This document shows positions 10,783 through 20,813 of a stretch of DNA of 64,000 nt, one piece after another. The stretch is from Pyropia yezoensis (lineage: Eukaryota; Rhodophyta; Bangiophyceae; Bangiales; Bangiaceae): the NCBI GenBank assembly GCA_009829735.1, contig CM020619.1, forward strand, positions 6,650,083 through 6,714,082. The letters are read 5' to 3'. The stretch's first letter is position 1. Each line of letters opens with the position of its first letter. The notes beneath the pieces were generated by a model, which made no database searches, was not told the origin of the DNA, and was given only the letters and a program-made list of their open reading frames with translations. The translations under genes and the position numbers were made by a program.

Positions 10783-11697
10783 GTGCAGCAACGTTGTTGT
10801 TCCTGTCCACATCGGCCAAAACTGGGAGAACAGCATTACTACTACCAACACGTACATAACTATGCAGAACAGCACAGAAGCGCGGGCTGCCAGTCTGGGG
10901 GGGACGTGTGGGCGGCGGCAGCCGCGTCGGGTGGGGTGGCGGCGCCGCCAGCTGGCGTCCTCGCCACCGCGGTGGCGCCGGTCGCCGTAATGCAGGGAGC
11001 CGTGTCCTCCAAGGAGCGGTGCCGCCTCCACTGGCAGGAGCAAGGTCGCGCAACAGGAAAATGCCCGTCAGCGCCGCCTACTCATCGACCAGCAGCCGCA
11101 CCGCGGCGGCCAGTGCGGGCGGCACGACCAGCCGCGTGTCCCGCCGCCGCGGGAGCGGCGCGGGCGCCGCCGCGGGCGCCGCCGCCACCGCCACCGCAAT
11201 TGCCGCCGCTGGCGCGGGCATACCGCCGCCTCTTGGAAGCGCCGGCCCGCGACGGCGACTCTGTCGGCGACAGAGAAGATGGCGGTGTCGGCGGCGGCAG
11301 CTGCGACGCCCCGCACCCCCCCGCGGGGGCGCCCACCTAGGCCCCCCCCTCCGTCGCCCATGGCGGCCGCGTACGTCGCAGAGAGGCCAAGGAGCTCGCA
11401 TCGGGAGGGCCGGCCCCCCGCACTCGGGGCGCTCCCCCTCCCCCCCCGCGCGCCCCTGCCGCGGCGCCAGCGCAGCCGCGGCGGCGGCGACAAAGCAGGC
11501 CAGCATCCCTCCCACGCGCCATCGTCAATGACGTCGGCGGCGGCGCGGCGGCGGACGCGGGCGACGGCGCCAAAAAGGAGCGCCACCCCCGACCCCGCCT
11601 TCGAAACTGTCGACGCTGGCCGTCGATGGGGTCGCCCCCGCGCACACCGATACGGAAGATGCGGTCCCCCCCGGGGAGTCGATCAAAGAGTAAGATT
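10783..11697 (+). other. Possible broken or spliced gene (unrecognised)
   Basis: One frame gives a coding-like stretch up to a TAG at 11338-11340 and continues coding-like after it (an Arg/Ala/Pro-rich segment with an acidic patch near 11530-11570). The last 40 codons look best in another frame, ending in a neutral/acidic tail AVPPGESIKE followed by TAA at about 11695. This could be a small spliced gene, a decayed gene, or chance. No family recognised. Confidence 0.2.
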
Positions 11698-11760
11698 GGG
11701 CCTCGCTTGTTGTGAGGAGGGGCGTCCGTAGAGCCGGACGCGCCGTATGAGCGCGTAGGC

Positions 11761-11826
11761 GCGCCCTCAGCGCATATCAGCGCCCTCAGCGCATATCAGC
11801 GCCCTCAGCGCATATCAGCGCCCTCA
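11761..11826 (+). repeat. 19-bp tandem repeat, about 3.5 copies
   Basis: The unit GCGCCCTCAGCGCATATCA is repeated three times exactly and followed by a 9-base partial copy. It marks the transition from GC-rich to AT-richer DNA. Confidence 0.9.
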
Positions 11827-13283
11827 AGTAGTACCCCAGTAAACAAACAACAGGGCTTCCCATAGAAGATTTATTAAGTGGGCAACCAATTTCTTCATTT
11901 TGTTACAGATGTCAATGCTACCGGACGAGCAGTTTTTGTTGATCATCCTCGTTTTCCACCTTCCCATCTTATTTACCTGTTGGTCTTGCTTGGATGGAAG
12001 GGACTTTTTACATCTTAGAGAGATCAACATACAGATGAATATATTGAATCTTGGTCGCGAATTAATCTGTTGGGTTTTGCTGGATGTGTCTTGACCTCGC
12101 TGAGGTGACGCCGTGCAGCGCGCGCTTGGCTTTGAAGCCTAGACGCTGCGCTCAAGACCTGCTTGATCCGCGCCCTCTCGATACTGACGCTCGCGCAGCG
12201 CAAGGTGGTGCTGATGGCGGCAATGAGTCGACTGGGACTCTCGGCTTGGTAGCAATTGTGACAGAGCCAGTTGCCGTAGCATTCTCAGCCGTAGTTCTCT
12301 TTAGCGCTCCACCGACCCCCCACCGTACTGTGAGCGTGCTAGCTCAGAGTGGGAGGGTCGATGGCGAAGGTGGCAACGACGAAGTGTGCGTTGTCAGCGA
12401 CAGCAGTGGTGGCATTTGCGACAGCATCCGCGTGTGCGACGAACCATTGCGCAGCTCCTTTCCTGTAGTAGCTTCCGTGGCGTGGCGGTAGTACAGAGCT
12501 AAAAAACAAAAAGTCAAGGGGCAGCTGGGAGAAGAGGGTCGGGGCGGGAGGGGAGCTCACCCAGAACGTAGTTCAAAAACATGCAAAAAACGAGAAAGCA
12601 CCAGCACATCAATACACTACTAGATAATCATTGATTCACTCAACGCACCGCTTTTAGCGATCTCAACCATGCTCTCAGTGTGACTTCGTTAAACTTCAAA
12701 TAAGTACGCTGCAATGGGCTAAGGAAAGTGTGCTGAGCACTTAAGATCTCACATGCACTGCTTGTCCAGGCAACAGTTTGACTCACGCTGCAGGAGCACG
12801 CGCCACGGAGATGAGAATGCATTCTTCTTTGTCAGCTGGTGCCACGGGGCGTTTCATTGTACGCCTTTGCTCCTGCTTTACCAAGAAGTGAAGCATTCAC
12901 CCCGGCGAGGGTGTCCCACTTCTCCAGGAAGACAAGACGCTATGTTCTCGTATCGAGATTCCACGTAAAATATTTGTGGCGGAGTACTGTAGAACTCTCA
13001 TTCTACTTCAGTTCGGTCGAGCGGAAATAGATACCACTGAAGATTGGATCTCCTATAGTACTCGAAGCACAAGTAGTCGCTTACAGCAGCTGTCCGCGCC
13101 CGCTCCTTAGAATCCTTTTTTTCGAGAACGCCTCCCCTTTGGCTCGGAGGAACCAAACAGATGCGAATCGCGCCTAATGCGACAAGGCAGCCCGCCTATA
13201 GATCTTTAGTTCCGACAGTACTTAACAATGTCCGACCGTTCGTTGAAAGATACATGACCTTCTCAGAGAGAGAAAATGGCGTA

Positions 13284-13316
13284 CAGGGGGGGGGACAAAA
13301 GTATAGATCCGCCTGG
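13284..13316 (+). repeat. Terminal inverted repeat of the Tc1-like element (left)
   Basis: Begins CAGG immediately after TA; matches the reverse complement of 14551-14583. Confidence 0.88.
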
Positions 13317-13400
13317 GCTACTTCATTGCAAGATCGGTCCCGGATCGTTTCCCTGAGTCAGAGAAAGGTGGCCCTCAGACGCCTCAAGGGCCGATTGTCT

Positions 13401-14444
13401 TCAGTACTTCGTGGCGTGCCCGCGAGCCTGCACCACCGCCCCGACCCGACGAGGCATCGACTCCCACAAGGTACGGAAAAAACTTTCCGAAAGACCATCC
13501 CACTCCTCACACAACGCCGTGAAGAGGCCGTCCAAAGATGTAGGCATGCGCTCGCGCGCCCGAAGACGAGTTTCAAGGACGCTCCAGGCGTTCTCAATCG
13601 GGTTCATGTCGGGCGACTGCGCCGGCCAGTCAAGGTGCCGCAGGCCATGCAGCGCCATGTACTTGCCGACATTGATGGCCCGATGCGGCCCACAGTCGTC
13701 CTCCATAAGAATAAAGTTGGATGTACCGCCGTGCTGCTGCTCAACGAAGGGCAACAGATACTCGTGGATGATGCCCATGTACTTGTGTTGGTTGAGGCGC
13801 CCGTCAAAGTGCACCAGCGGGGTCCTGTCCTTTGAGGAGAAGGCAGCCCATACAGAGAGTGTTGTCCGCCCAGACTTGAACGACGGGCGCAGACAAGCAG
13901 GCAGGTAGCGCTCGTGAGACCGCCGCCAGACCCGAGCCTCCCCCCTGGCAGGGCGGACGGTGAATGAGCTCTCGTCCGAAAAAGCGACGTTCCCCCAGTC
14001 CGCCGGAGACCACGGAGAGTGCGTCCGACCCCATGCCAGGCGGCGCGACTCATGCAGCCGCGTGAGAAATGGCTTTGTCACCACAGCATAGTTAAGCATG
14101 GCCATGCGGTGCAGGTAGCGCCTGATGGTGCGCTGGCTGACTTGCCGAGGCATCCCGGCGTTGTACTCTGCCGTCAGCTGCTCCAGGGTGACGCGCCGAC
14201 TGCGGAACACCACCAACTGGACGTGCCGCACCTATCTCGCGTCCAGGAGACGGGGCGGCCCCTGCCTGCGGCGGGGGGAGGCGGACTCTCCGCGGCGCAC
14301 GCGCGCAGCAATCGTGCTGACGGTGCCAATGGGGACCGCGAGGGCATCAGCCACCCTGCGGTTGGTCAGACCGGCCTTGACAAGGGCCGCCATGGCCGCC
14401 CTAGTGGCCGCTGACACCTCCTTCGCCCCTTTGGGGCGACCCAT
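13401..14444 (-). pseudogene. Tc1-like transposase, one in-frame amber stop
   Basis: Minus-strand frame of 348 codons, start ATG at 14444. The first 70 residues hold a homeodomain-like helix-turn-helix typical of Tc1 transposases (MGRPKGAKEVS..., helices near 20-45). A TAG at 14234-14232 then interrupts the frame; everything after it continues in the same phase to the stop at 13401. The DDE catalytic domain is complete: first Asp in FSDESSF, second Asp in MEDDCGPH, then exactly 34 residues to the Glu of NPIENAW (D34E signature). Except for the amber codon the frame has no visible damage, so this is a recently dead copy, unless the stop is suppressed or is a sequencing error. Confidence 0.9.
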
Positions 14445-14550
14445 GATGACGTTCAGGACGAAGAAGGAGGCGTGGTTGCGTCGATCCCCCCGACTGAATG
14501 CATCAATCTGTGGCCTTTTCCGGACGTGGGGGGGCTAAGTCGACATCGAA

Positions 14551-14583
14551 TCTGGGCAGATCTATACCTTTGTCCCCCCCCTG
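14551..14583 (-). repeat. Terminal inverted repeat of the Tc1-like element (right)
   Basis: Reverse complement of the left repeat, ending CCTG just before TA. Confidence 0.88.
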
Positions 14584-14585
14584 TA

Positions 14586-17500
14586 CAACACAGAGACAAG
14601 CGGAGAAGGGAGAGAACGAAGGGTACGAGAAGACAAGGTTCGACCAGCTGCATCAACTACAGCGCTCAAACACGACAAACTTTAAGAGCCTCAGATAATG
14701 AGCAGTCTAAAATACACAGCAGAACTCGTATGCTTTCATGACTGTTAGCACCGTGGGCAGCGTCGTTCCCAAAGCATCGCTGTCCTCGCGACCTGTGAAG
14801 TCGGGCTTGTCACTCTTAAAAACGTGTGTTGCGAGATCGTTCGTGGCTGGTCTGCAATTGGAGGCGTGCCATCTGTGGAAGAAGTGTTGACGAATAAAAG
14901 GAATTGGGACAGACCGCAAGAGCGGAAAGGGGAGGCTATTCGCATTGATTAAAAAAAGACAGACCTTTATCGCCAGGATATTCAGTGGGGAGCCGGCCAG
15001 CCCGTCGGCGGCGGCGAGCCCCGACGTGAAAGATGATGGAGAAGCAACTTGCGCGTCGAGCGACCAAGCACGGCTAGATCGCCGGTCACTCCGCACACGA
15101 CAATCAATACAAAACGCTCAATCGAAAGCAAAGACATTAAACCAATACAAAAACAAAAAGAATTGCATCAAAGGGCGAGCCACAAGCAGGCCGAAACCGA
15201 TAGAGTCTGGCCCACCAATCATGTGGACGATGAGCCCATCAAAATCAGAATTCAGTACGAACGGCGGATATGCTACAGGGCCATAATTGAGGTCATCCGC
15301 GTAGTTGCCGACACAGTACGATTCGCTTAAGTGCCCTCCGAATGTATTTCAAAGATACGACTGCAGTCGATTTGCAACACTCGGGCTCAATGTGTCTCAT
15401 CGAAGGACCATGGTTCACATGAAACGTTCAAAGTAAATTGTTTTTTGTCCCGCACGCGCGACAGACGGAAGCGGGACTTGACGCCCTGTTTCGGCAGCTC
15501 AACCAGCGTTCTATCTACATTAGTCCTGCCCCCCTGTTTGGGGAGTCGTACTGAGTCTTCGCCGCCCAGGCACATGCCGCCATGCGCACCCAATGAAGCC
15601 CCTAATGAGAATCTCGTGGTATTAGTTTTGCTGCTACAAGGCGTGCTCTAACGATGTCACTCCACGAATCGTATGAAACCCCACTTTCTGTCAACCCACA
15701 CCTAACAGGTGATAACCGGATTGCACTAGGGTTCACTTACCACCTCGACTATCGGACCATGAACGATAATGTAACGTTAACGAACGAAATTCCTTTTGAG
15801 TTCGGGACAGCCAATGAGATGAGGCCCAATGAGACCTTCGCTGGTCCGAGAACTGTCGAGGTTCCGAGAACAGCGAGTGGAACTCACTTCGATCGTCATC
15901 GGGCTATCGGGCGCATAGTGGTACGCGCGTGTGATTGGCCGAAACGATTTTCAAGCCATGACGAAAGGTATCTCGGAATTGCATGATGAAAACAAGTGTA
16001 TCGATACGACGTAGTCTTCTCGTTAGCCCACGTGGGTGAGGCGCATCGTTTCATGACAATTCATCGACAAGTACGTGCGAACGAGGCTTCGGAGGCGCTA
16101 TTGGGCACTTGCGCGAGGCTCCCGTGCCGTGTTCCTGTCACAATGGGGTAGACCCACGGGGAACTCAGCACACGCCCCGCACTGGCTCTGGCGGGCACCG
16201 GAGTAGTACTACTCCCGAGCCCTGTCGCAGCCAGTCGAGCAGGAAATATGCCCAGTCTGGACAAGTGGTCCGTATCGGTCGTCGTTGTGCTTGAGAACGC
16301 ACAGAAGAGCCCAATCTACACGAGGGATATGTGAACATCATCGATTCGGGACGAAAATACGGAAGAGCCAAGCGATTTCCGATTGTTTGAAAGATCCTCA
16401 GTGACACGCCGTACTCAGGGCTGCGCATTGTGCCCATCTTTGAACAGGATGCGGAGCGCGCTAAGACGCGCCCTGTCATCGCCCCTGATGTCGAGCGGGG
16501 GCGCGTCGCGCGCTAATAACTCCTCGGCAGCGCCAAAATATCGCCCTTCAAGCGCACCTTGGGCGCTTCACCCGCCCGGTTACAAGCCGGACCTTCATTT
16601 CGTGGCCCGCATTCCCAGGTGCAATTGGTCCTGCGGCCAGATATGTATACTATATCAATCCACTTTAGCAACCAAATTGGTCCTGCGGCCAGATATGTAT
16701 ACTATATCAATCCACTTTAGCATCCAAGCTTCCATGGTGCAGTAGTAGCTGCTGATAACGAATAGGAGTGCATTTCCGGTGTTAGCACCTGGGTCGCTTT
16801 GCGGTCGTTCTCGCCTTGCCGAAAGATAGGAGAGACAGCACAACAACCCAACGAATGACGGCGTGCATCGCGGTCGGTCCGCGCCGCCTTTCACCGCAAC
16901 TCTTCCCACAGCTCGCAGGGCATGCATTGTCAAGCGGATATAGACTCCAGCGAGTCGTTGCAGTTACTTACTTGTACCGTGAAGAACTACAAGGGTCAGT
17001 CTTAGATTTCTTTTGAGTATTTTTAACTTACGGTATCGTTACGCCGATAAGTGTCGCATATATGCAAACTTGTGCGTGTGGTGACTGGCCGAGGAATCGA
17101 ATTAGCGAAGGAAAGCATCCGCACTACAGTCATCCCCTCGACCGCACGGCGCGTAGTAAACACCATGGTTGCATCTCGTGCCGTGGTTCTGTAAACTGCG
17201 CGAAATTTCGCGTCCGCTCGGCTGCTGTGGAAGGGGGGGGGAAGCCATCCCCATGGCGCTCCCACTGCGCCCCCCCCGTGTCGCGCTCGAGCGCGACGGC
17301 GAGTCGCCCGCGGGCGCCCACCACGGCCGCCCGTCGTCCAGCTCTGTGGCCAGCCCCCTCCCCCGCCCCCCCCCTTCCCCGCCAGCCGCAGCGTGGTCGC
17401 TGCCGTCGGCCGTCGGGCAATTAAGTGCGCGGACGACGAGCGGGTTGGCGGGCGAAGAGCGGGCGGTGGGGGTGGTGACGGCGGGGGGGGAGGGGCGGCG

Positions 17501-17862
17501 GCCGGCAATCCGCCGGGGTACCAGCGCGGCCGTCCCGGAAGCCAGCAACAGTGGCAGTGGCAAGCGACGGCAGCGGCGGCAGCAAGCGCAGCGGCGGTGG
17601 TGACCGCGGCAGCGGCGGCAGCAACTGGGGTATCGAGGCGGGTGGATCGACGGCCAGCCTTGCGTTTGCCTCCCGCCTGCTGCCGCGACCGGTGCCGCCG
17701 CGGCGGCGGCGGCGGCAGAGGCGTCGGCACCCCCCCGCCCCCGCGCCCGCGTGCCGCGGCAGCCGGCCGGGTGCCCCTGGCGCCCAGTCCCTGGCCGTGG
17801 CGTCGCCGCGGCCGCCTTGTCTCACCCCCCCCCCCCCACTGGCCGCGGCCGTGGTCGCCGCC
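14586..17862. other. AT-richer gene-poor stretch, then GC-rich upstream region
   Basis: From 14586 to about 17200 the sequence has near-balanced composition with scattered short frames (for example 15654-15986) that show no domain; I cannot support a gene. It holds a 52-bp tandem duplication at 16623-16726. From about 17200 to 17862 it is GC-rich and should be promoter and leader of the MGDG synthase gene; a frame in phase with that gene is open from 17479 but contains no ATG. Confidence 0.5.
16623..16726 (+). repeat. 52-bp tandem duplication
   Basis: Positions 16623-16674 and 16675-16726 are identical but for one base. Both copies contain a GTATAC palindrome followed by TATATC. Recent local duplication. 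Confidence 0.92.
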
Positions 17863-19830
17863 ATGGGCGCTCCCGCCACGCCCGCCAGCGGCGGCGGCAA
17901 CGGCGGCGCGCTGCCCCCTGCCAGGGAGGGGCAGCCGCTTGCCGCGGCCTCCAGCGGTGGCTCGTACAGCAGCACCACCGCCGCCACGGCCGTGGCCATG
18001 TCGGAGCACGCTGCTGCGGCCGCGGCGGGCGCGCTCACCCCCCGCACCCCCCCCACGCCCCCCACCCGTATCCTGCTGCTCATGTCTGACACGGGTGGTG
18101 GCCACCGGGCATCTGCAGCGGCCTTGACGGCGGCGCTGACCCGTCACGCGGGCGCGACGGCCGTGTCGGCCACGACGGTGGACCTGTTTGTCGACGTGGC
18201 GGGATGGCCCCTGTCGGGGTTGCCCGCCCAGTACTCGTTTTTGGCGCGCCACCCACTGTTGTGGCGGGTCACCTGGGCGCTGGGCATCTTTCCGCCGACG
18301 CGGCTGCTATGCAACGCGGTGCTGCGGACGCTCGCAGGGCGCGCACTTGGCCGCCGGCTTGTGGCCGAGGCAGCGGCTTCGGCGGGGGGGGGGGATGTTG
18401 CCTCCGACGCCGCCGCCTCCACCGGCCCACCCGACGTGATTGTCAGCGTGCACCCGCTGGCACAGTCGGCGGCCGTAACGGCCCTGCGCATGCTGGCCGA
18501 AGCGGAAGCTGCAGCGGTTGGCGGCGGCGGCGGCGGCACCGCCACCACTTCACCCGTCCCCGGCCTCCTTCGCCCGTTGCTGACGGTGGTGACCGACCTC
18601 GGCGCCGCCCACCCCTTGTGGTTCACCCCCGCAGCTACTCGTGTATACAGCCCGTCGGCGGCCGTATCGGGCGTTGCTGTGGGAGAGGGGGTACCCCCTG
18701 CCCGGTTGCGGCGGTACGGTCTGCCGGTGCGGCCCACGTTTTGGGAGCTCAATGGCGGCGATGCGGATGCCAAGCCGGACCCCATCGATGGGGGAGGCAC
18801 CGCCGGAGAGGGAGGTGCCAAGCCCGACGCCGCCGCCGCCGCTGCAGGTGACTCCCCCCCCACAGGGGACGCGGCAGGTTCCAAAGCCGCCCTCCGTGCG
18901 CGGCTAGGCCTGCACCCTACCGCCCCCGCGGTGCTGCTGGTGGGTGGCGGCGATGGCGTCGGTGGCCTCCGGCGGGTTGTGCCAGCCGTCGTCGACGGGC
19001 TGGCGGCGACGCTCGGTGCGACAGGCGCGCAGGTGGTGGTGGTTTGTGGTCGCAACGAGCGCCTGCGATCATCGTTTGCACGCCGCACGTGGGCGCTTGT
19101 GCCGGCTGCTGTCGACAGTGGCGTGTCGCCGCCGCGGGGGGCGGCAGAGGGGCAGCAGGAAGGGGTGCACGGGTCACCTGATGCCGCGGCGGTGGCGGTC
19201 GTCGACAGCGGCAGCGGTGCCGCCGGTGGCAGCGGTGGTGCCGCCGGCGGCGTCATTGTCCTCGGCTTTGTGTCCAACATGGCCGACTACATGCGCGCGG
19301 CGGATATGCTAATCACCAAGGCGGGCCCGGGGACGATTGCAGAGGCCCTCATCTGTCGCCTGCCCATCCTCCTCTGCGCGTACCTGCCCGGCCAAGAAAC
19401 CGGCAACGTTACCTACGTTGTGGACCACGGGGTGGGTGCGTACGAGTCTGCGCCCGCGCGCATCGCCGCGACCGCCGCCGAGTGGGCGGCCTCCCCGTCC
19501 CTGCGGGCCGCTATGGCCGCCCGGGCGGGCGCCCTCGCCGCCCCCGACGCGGCGGTGCGGATTGCCGAGGACATTTGGGCGGTGGCGGTCGCGTCACGCG
19601 CCGCGCGGGCGGGCGCTGCGGTGGTGGGCGGAGGCGCCGCCGCGGCCACCGCCACACGGGGGCGCCGGCGGCGGCTGGGGGTGGGCGAGCCCGGCGGCGC
19701 CAGCGTCCTATTTGATCGTGTCAAGGCGTTGTTGCGTCTGCTGTGTGGCGGGGCCATTGCTTGGTCTGCCGCGTCGGGGGGGGGGGGGGGGAGGGGGGAG
19801 CGGGCCGCCACCAATGGGGATTTTGTGTAG
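17863..19830 (+). CDS. Monogalactosyldiacylglycerol (MGDG) synthase, GT28 family
   Basis: UDP-galactose:1,2-diacylglycerol beta-galactosyltransferase, which makes the main galactolipid of plastid membranes and should act at the plastid envelope. 655 residues from the first in-frame ATG; upstream codons in phase are open to 17479 but none is ATG. Residues 1-68 are Ala/Ser/Thr/Pro-rich, possibly part of a targeting region. The N-terminal (acceptor) domain starts at RILLLMSDTGGGHRAS (69-84), followed by DLFVDVAGW, PDVIVSVHPLAQ and TVVTDLGAAHPLWF. The nucleotide-sugar domain has VLLVGGGDGVGGL, VVVCGRNERL, then GFVSNMADYM (from about 468), LITKAGPGTIAEA and LPGQETGN. All the usual motifs of plant MGD proteins are present in order. 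Gly/Ala/Asp-rich insertions break the domain at about 285-335 and 430-465. Single exon. Confidence 0.93.
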   Translation: MGAPATPASGGGNGGALPPAREGQPLAAASSGGSYSSTTAATAVAMSEHAAAAAAGALTPRTPPTPPTRILLLMSDTGGGHRASAAALTAALTRHAGATAVSATTVDLFVDVAGWPLSGLPAQYSFLARHPLLWRVTWALGIFPPTRLLCNAVLRTLAGRALGRRLVAEAAASAGGGDVASDAAASTGPPDVIVSVHPLAQSAAVTALRMLAEAEAAAVGGGGGGTATTSPVPGLLRPLLTVVTDLGAAHPLWFTPAATRVYSPSAAVSGVAVGEGVPPARLRRYGLPVRPTFWELNGGDADAKPDPIDGGGTAGEGGAKPDAAAAAAGDSPPTGDAAGSKAALRARLGLHPTAPAVLLVGGGDGVGGLRRVVPAVVDGLAATLGATGAQVVVVCGRNERLRSSFARRTWALVPAAVDSGVSPPRGAAEGQQEGVHGSPDAAAVAVVDSGSGAAGGSGGAAGGVIVLGFVSNMADYMRAADMLITKAGPGTIAEALICRLPILLCAYLPGQETGNVTYVVDHGVGAYESAPARIAATAAEWAASPSLRAAMAARAGALAAPDAAVRIAEDIWAVAVASRAARAGAAVVGGGAAAATATRGRRRRLGVGEPGGASVLFDRVKALLRLLCGGAIAWSAASGGGGGRGERAATNGDFV

Positions 19831-20813
19831 CGTGCGGCACACCGGGAGCGAACGGTGCTTGCGTGAGGTGGTGGTTTGGTTTGGGAGGACGGGGGCATCG
19901 TGGGTTGGGGGATCGTGGGGGGGGGGTGTCACCGCTGTCTCAAGGGAGTATCGAACGTGGTGTTGGGGTGCGCATTGGGGAGGATGGAGGCGCAGGGGAA
20001 AGGTTGGAGAGGGGAGGGGGCGAGCGGGGGGGGTGGACTGGAGGCTGGTTGAGCGGGGGGGCGGGGGGGACTGGCGTGTGTCTGGCAGCTGGGGCATCCG
20101 TTTTCGGGGGGTTGACCCCGGCGGCCGGGTTCTCCACGGTGAGCACGCCCTCGGGCGGGGTGCAGTTTCGTTGGCCTCGCCTGCCGCCCGGTACCGTTGC
20201 TGCCCTTTTCTGCCGTACTTTTTGTTGCCGGCATTCCCGGTGGCGGTGACTGGGGTTATTGTCATGAGGGGCTACCAAGCCGGATGGCCAAGACACGGCA
20301 CGTGCGGAGTGGGCGCGCCGCGGGCCACGCAGAGGGACAATAAGAGGGGCACGATAAGTATACAACACTACCAGGTATAGTGCGTCCTGTAAAAAGTGGA
20401 CCTGCTCGTGTCGTGCATCATGTCAAATATCGGCCACTGGACCAATCAAACCCACACTGCACGACCCGTGCACGTCCACTTTTTACGGGACGCACAATAC
20501 ACTACACGTATGTGTACAGTACTGCTCATACGTGGAGGGCACACGTCCACAAAGAGTCATCATAACGTGCCGTCGACAGAGAGTCACAAAGGGTAAATGC
20601 ACACACAGCACGCAGAGAGAAGAGAAGTGACAGGAAAAAGAAAAATAAACACAGTACATTGACGGCGCGTCACCAAGACAAAGGTATAAGCAGACAAGAA
20701 AAGGGCCGCCGTGCGTCACGCGGCGGCCCGCCTGGTGCTGAGCCCCAACCCTCAGACGCCGCCTTGAGCTCGTTCCACCCCCCCCCCCCCACCCACAACC
20801 CGCCCCACTCCCG
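19831..20813. other. Intergenic, 3' sides of two convergent genes
   Basis: The space between the MGDG synthase stop and the stop of the minus-strand leucine-zipper gene. G-rich up to about 20120, then AT-richer with the inverted-repeat element at 20380-20495. No gene seen. Confidence 0.6.
20380..20495. mobile_element. Miniature inverted-repeat element (116 bp)
   Basis: Both ends carry GTGCGTCC(T/C)GTAAAAAGTGGAC in opposite orientation (20380-20401 and 20474-20495, one mismatch). The inverted similarity continues inward to about 37 bases per arm with two or three more mismatches, so nearly the whole element folds back. The flanks read TATA and AATA, so a TA-type duplication is possible but not clear. 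No coding capacity: a MITE or a hairpin-forming 3' UTR element. Confidence 0.7.

Larger units (their letters stand above)
10231..13281. other. Intergenic region with a coding-like GC block then AT-richer DNA
   Basis: From 10231 to about 10730 the sequence is G/C homopolymer-rich with nothing recognisable. About 10783-11697 looks protein-coding in composition but not in one frame (separate entry). From about 11830 base composition shifts to AT-richer DNA with no gene I can support. Confidence 0.45.
13282..14585 (-). mobile_element. Tc1/mariner-family DNA transposon
   Basis: A 1.3-kb element bounded by TA on both sides (13282-13283 and 14584-14585), the typical Tc1/mariner target duplication. 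The terminal inverted repeats start CAGGGGGG..GACAAA and agree over about 33 bases (13284-13316 against 14551-14583) with a one-base difference in the G run and few mismatches. It contains one transposase gene on the minus strand, split by one stop codon. Confidence 0.92.
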
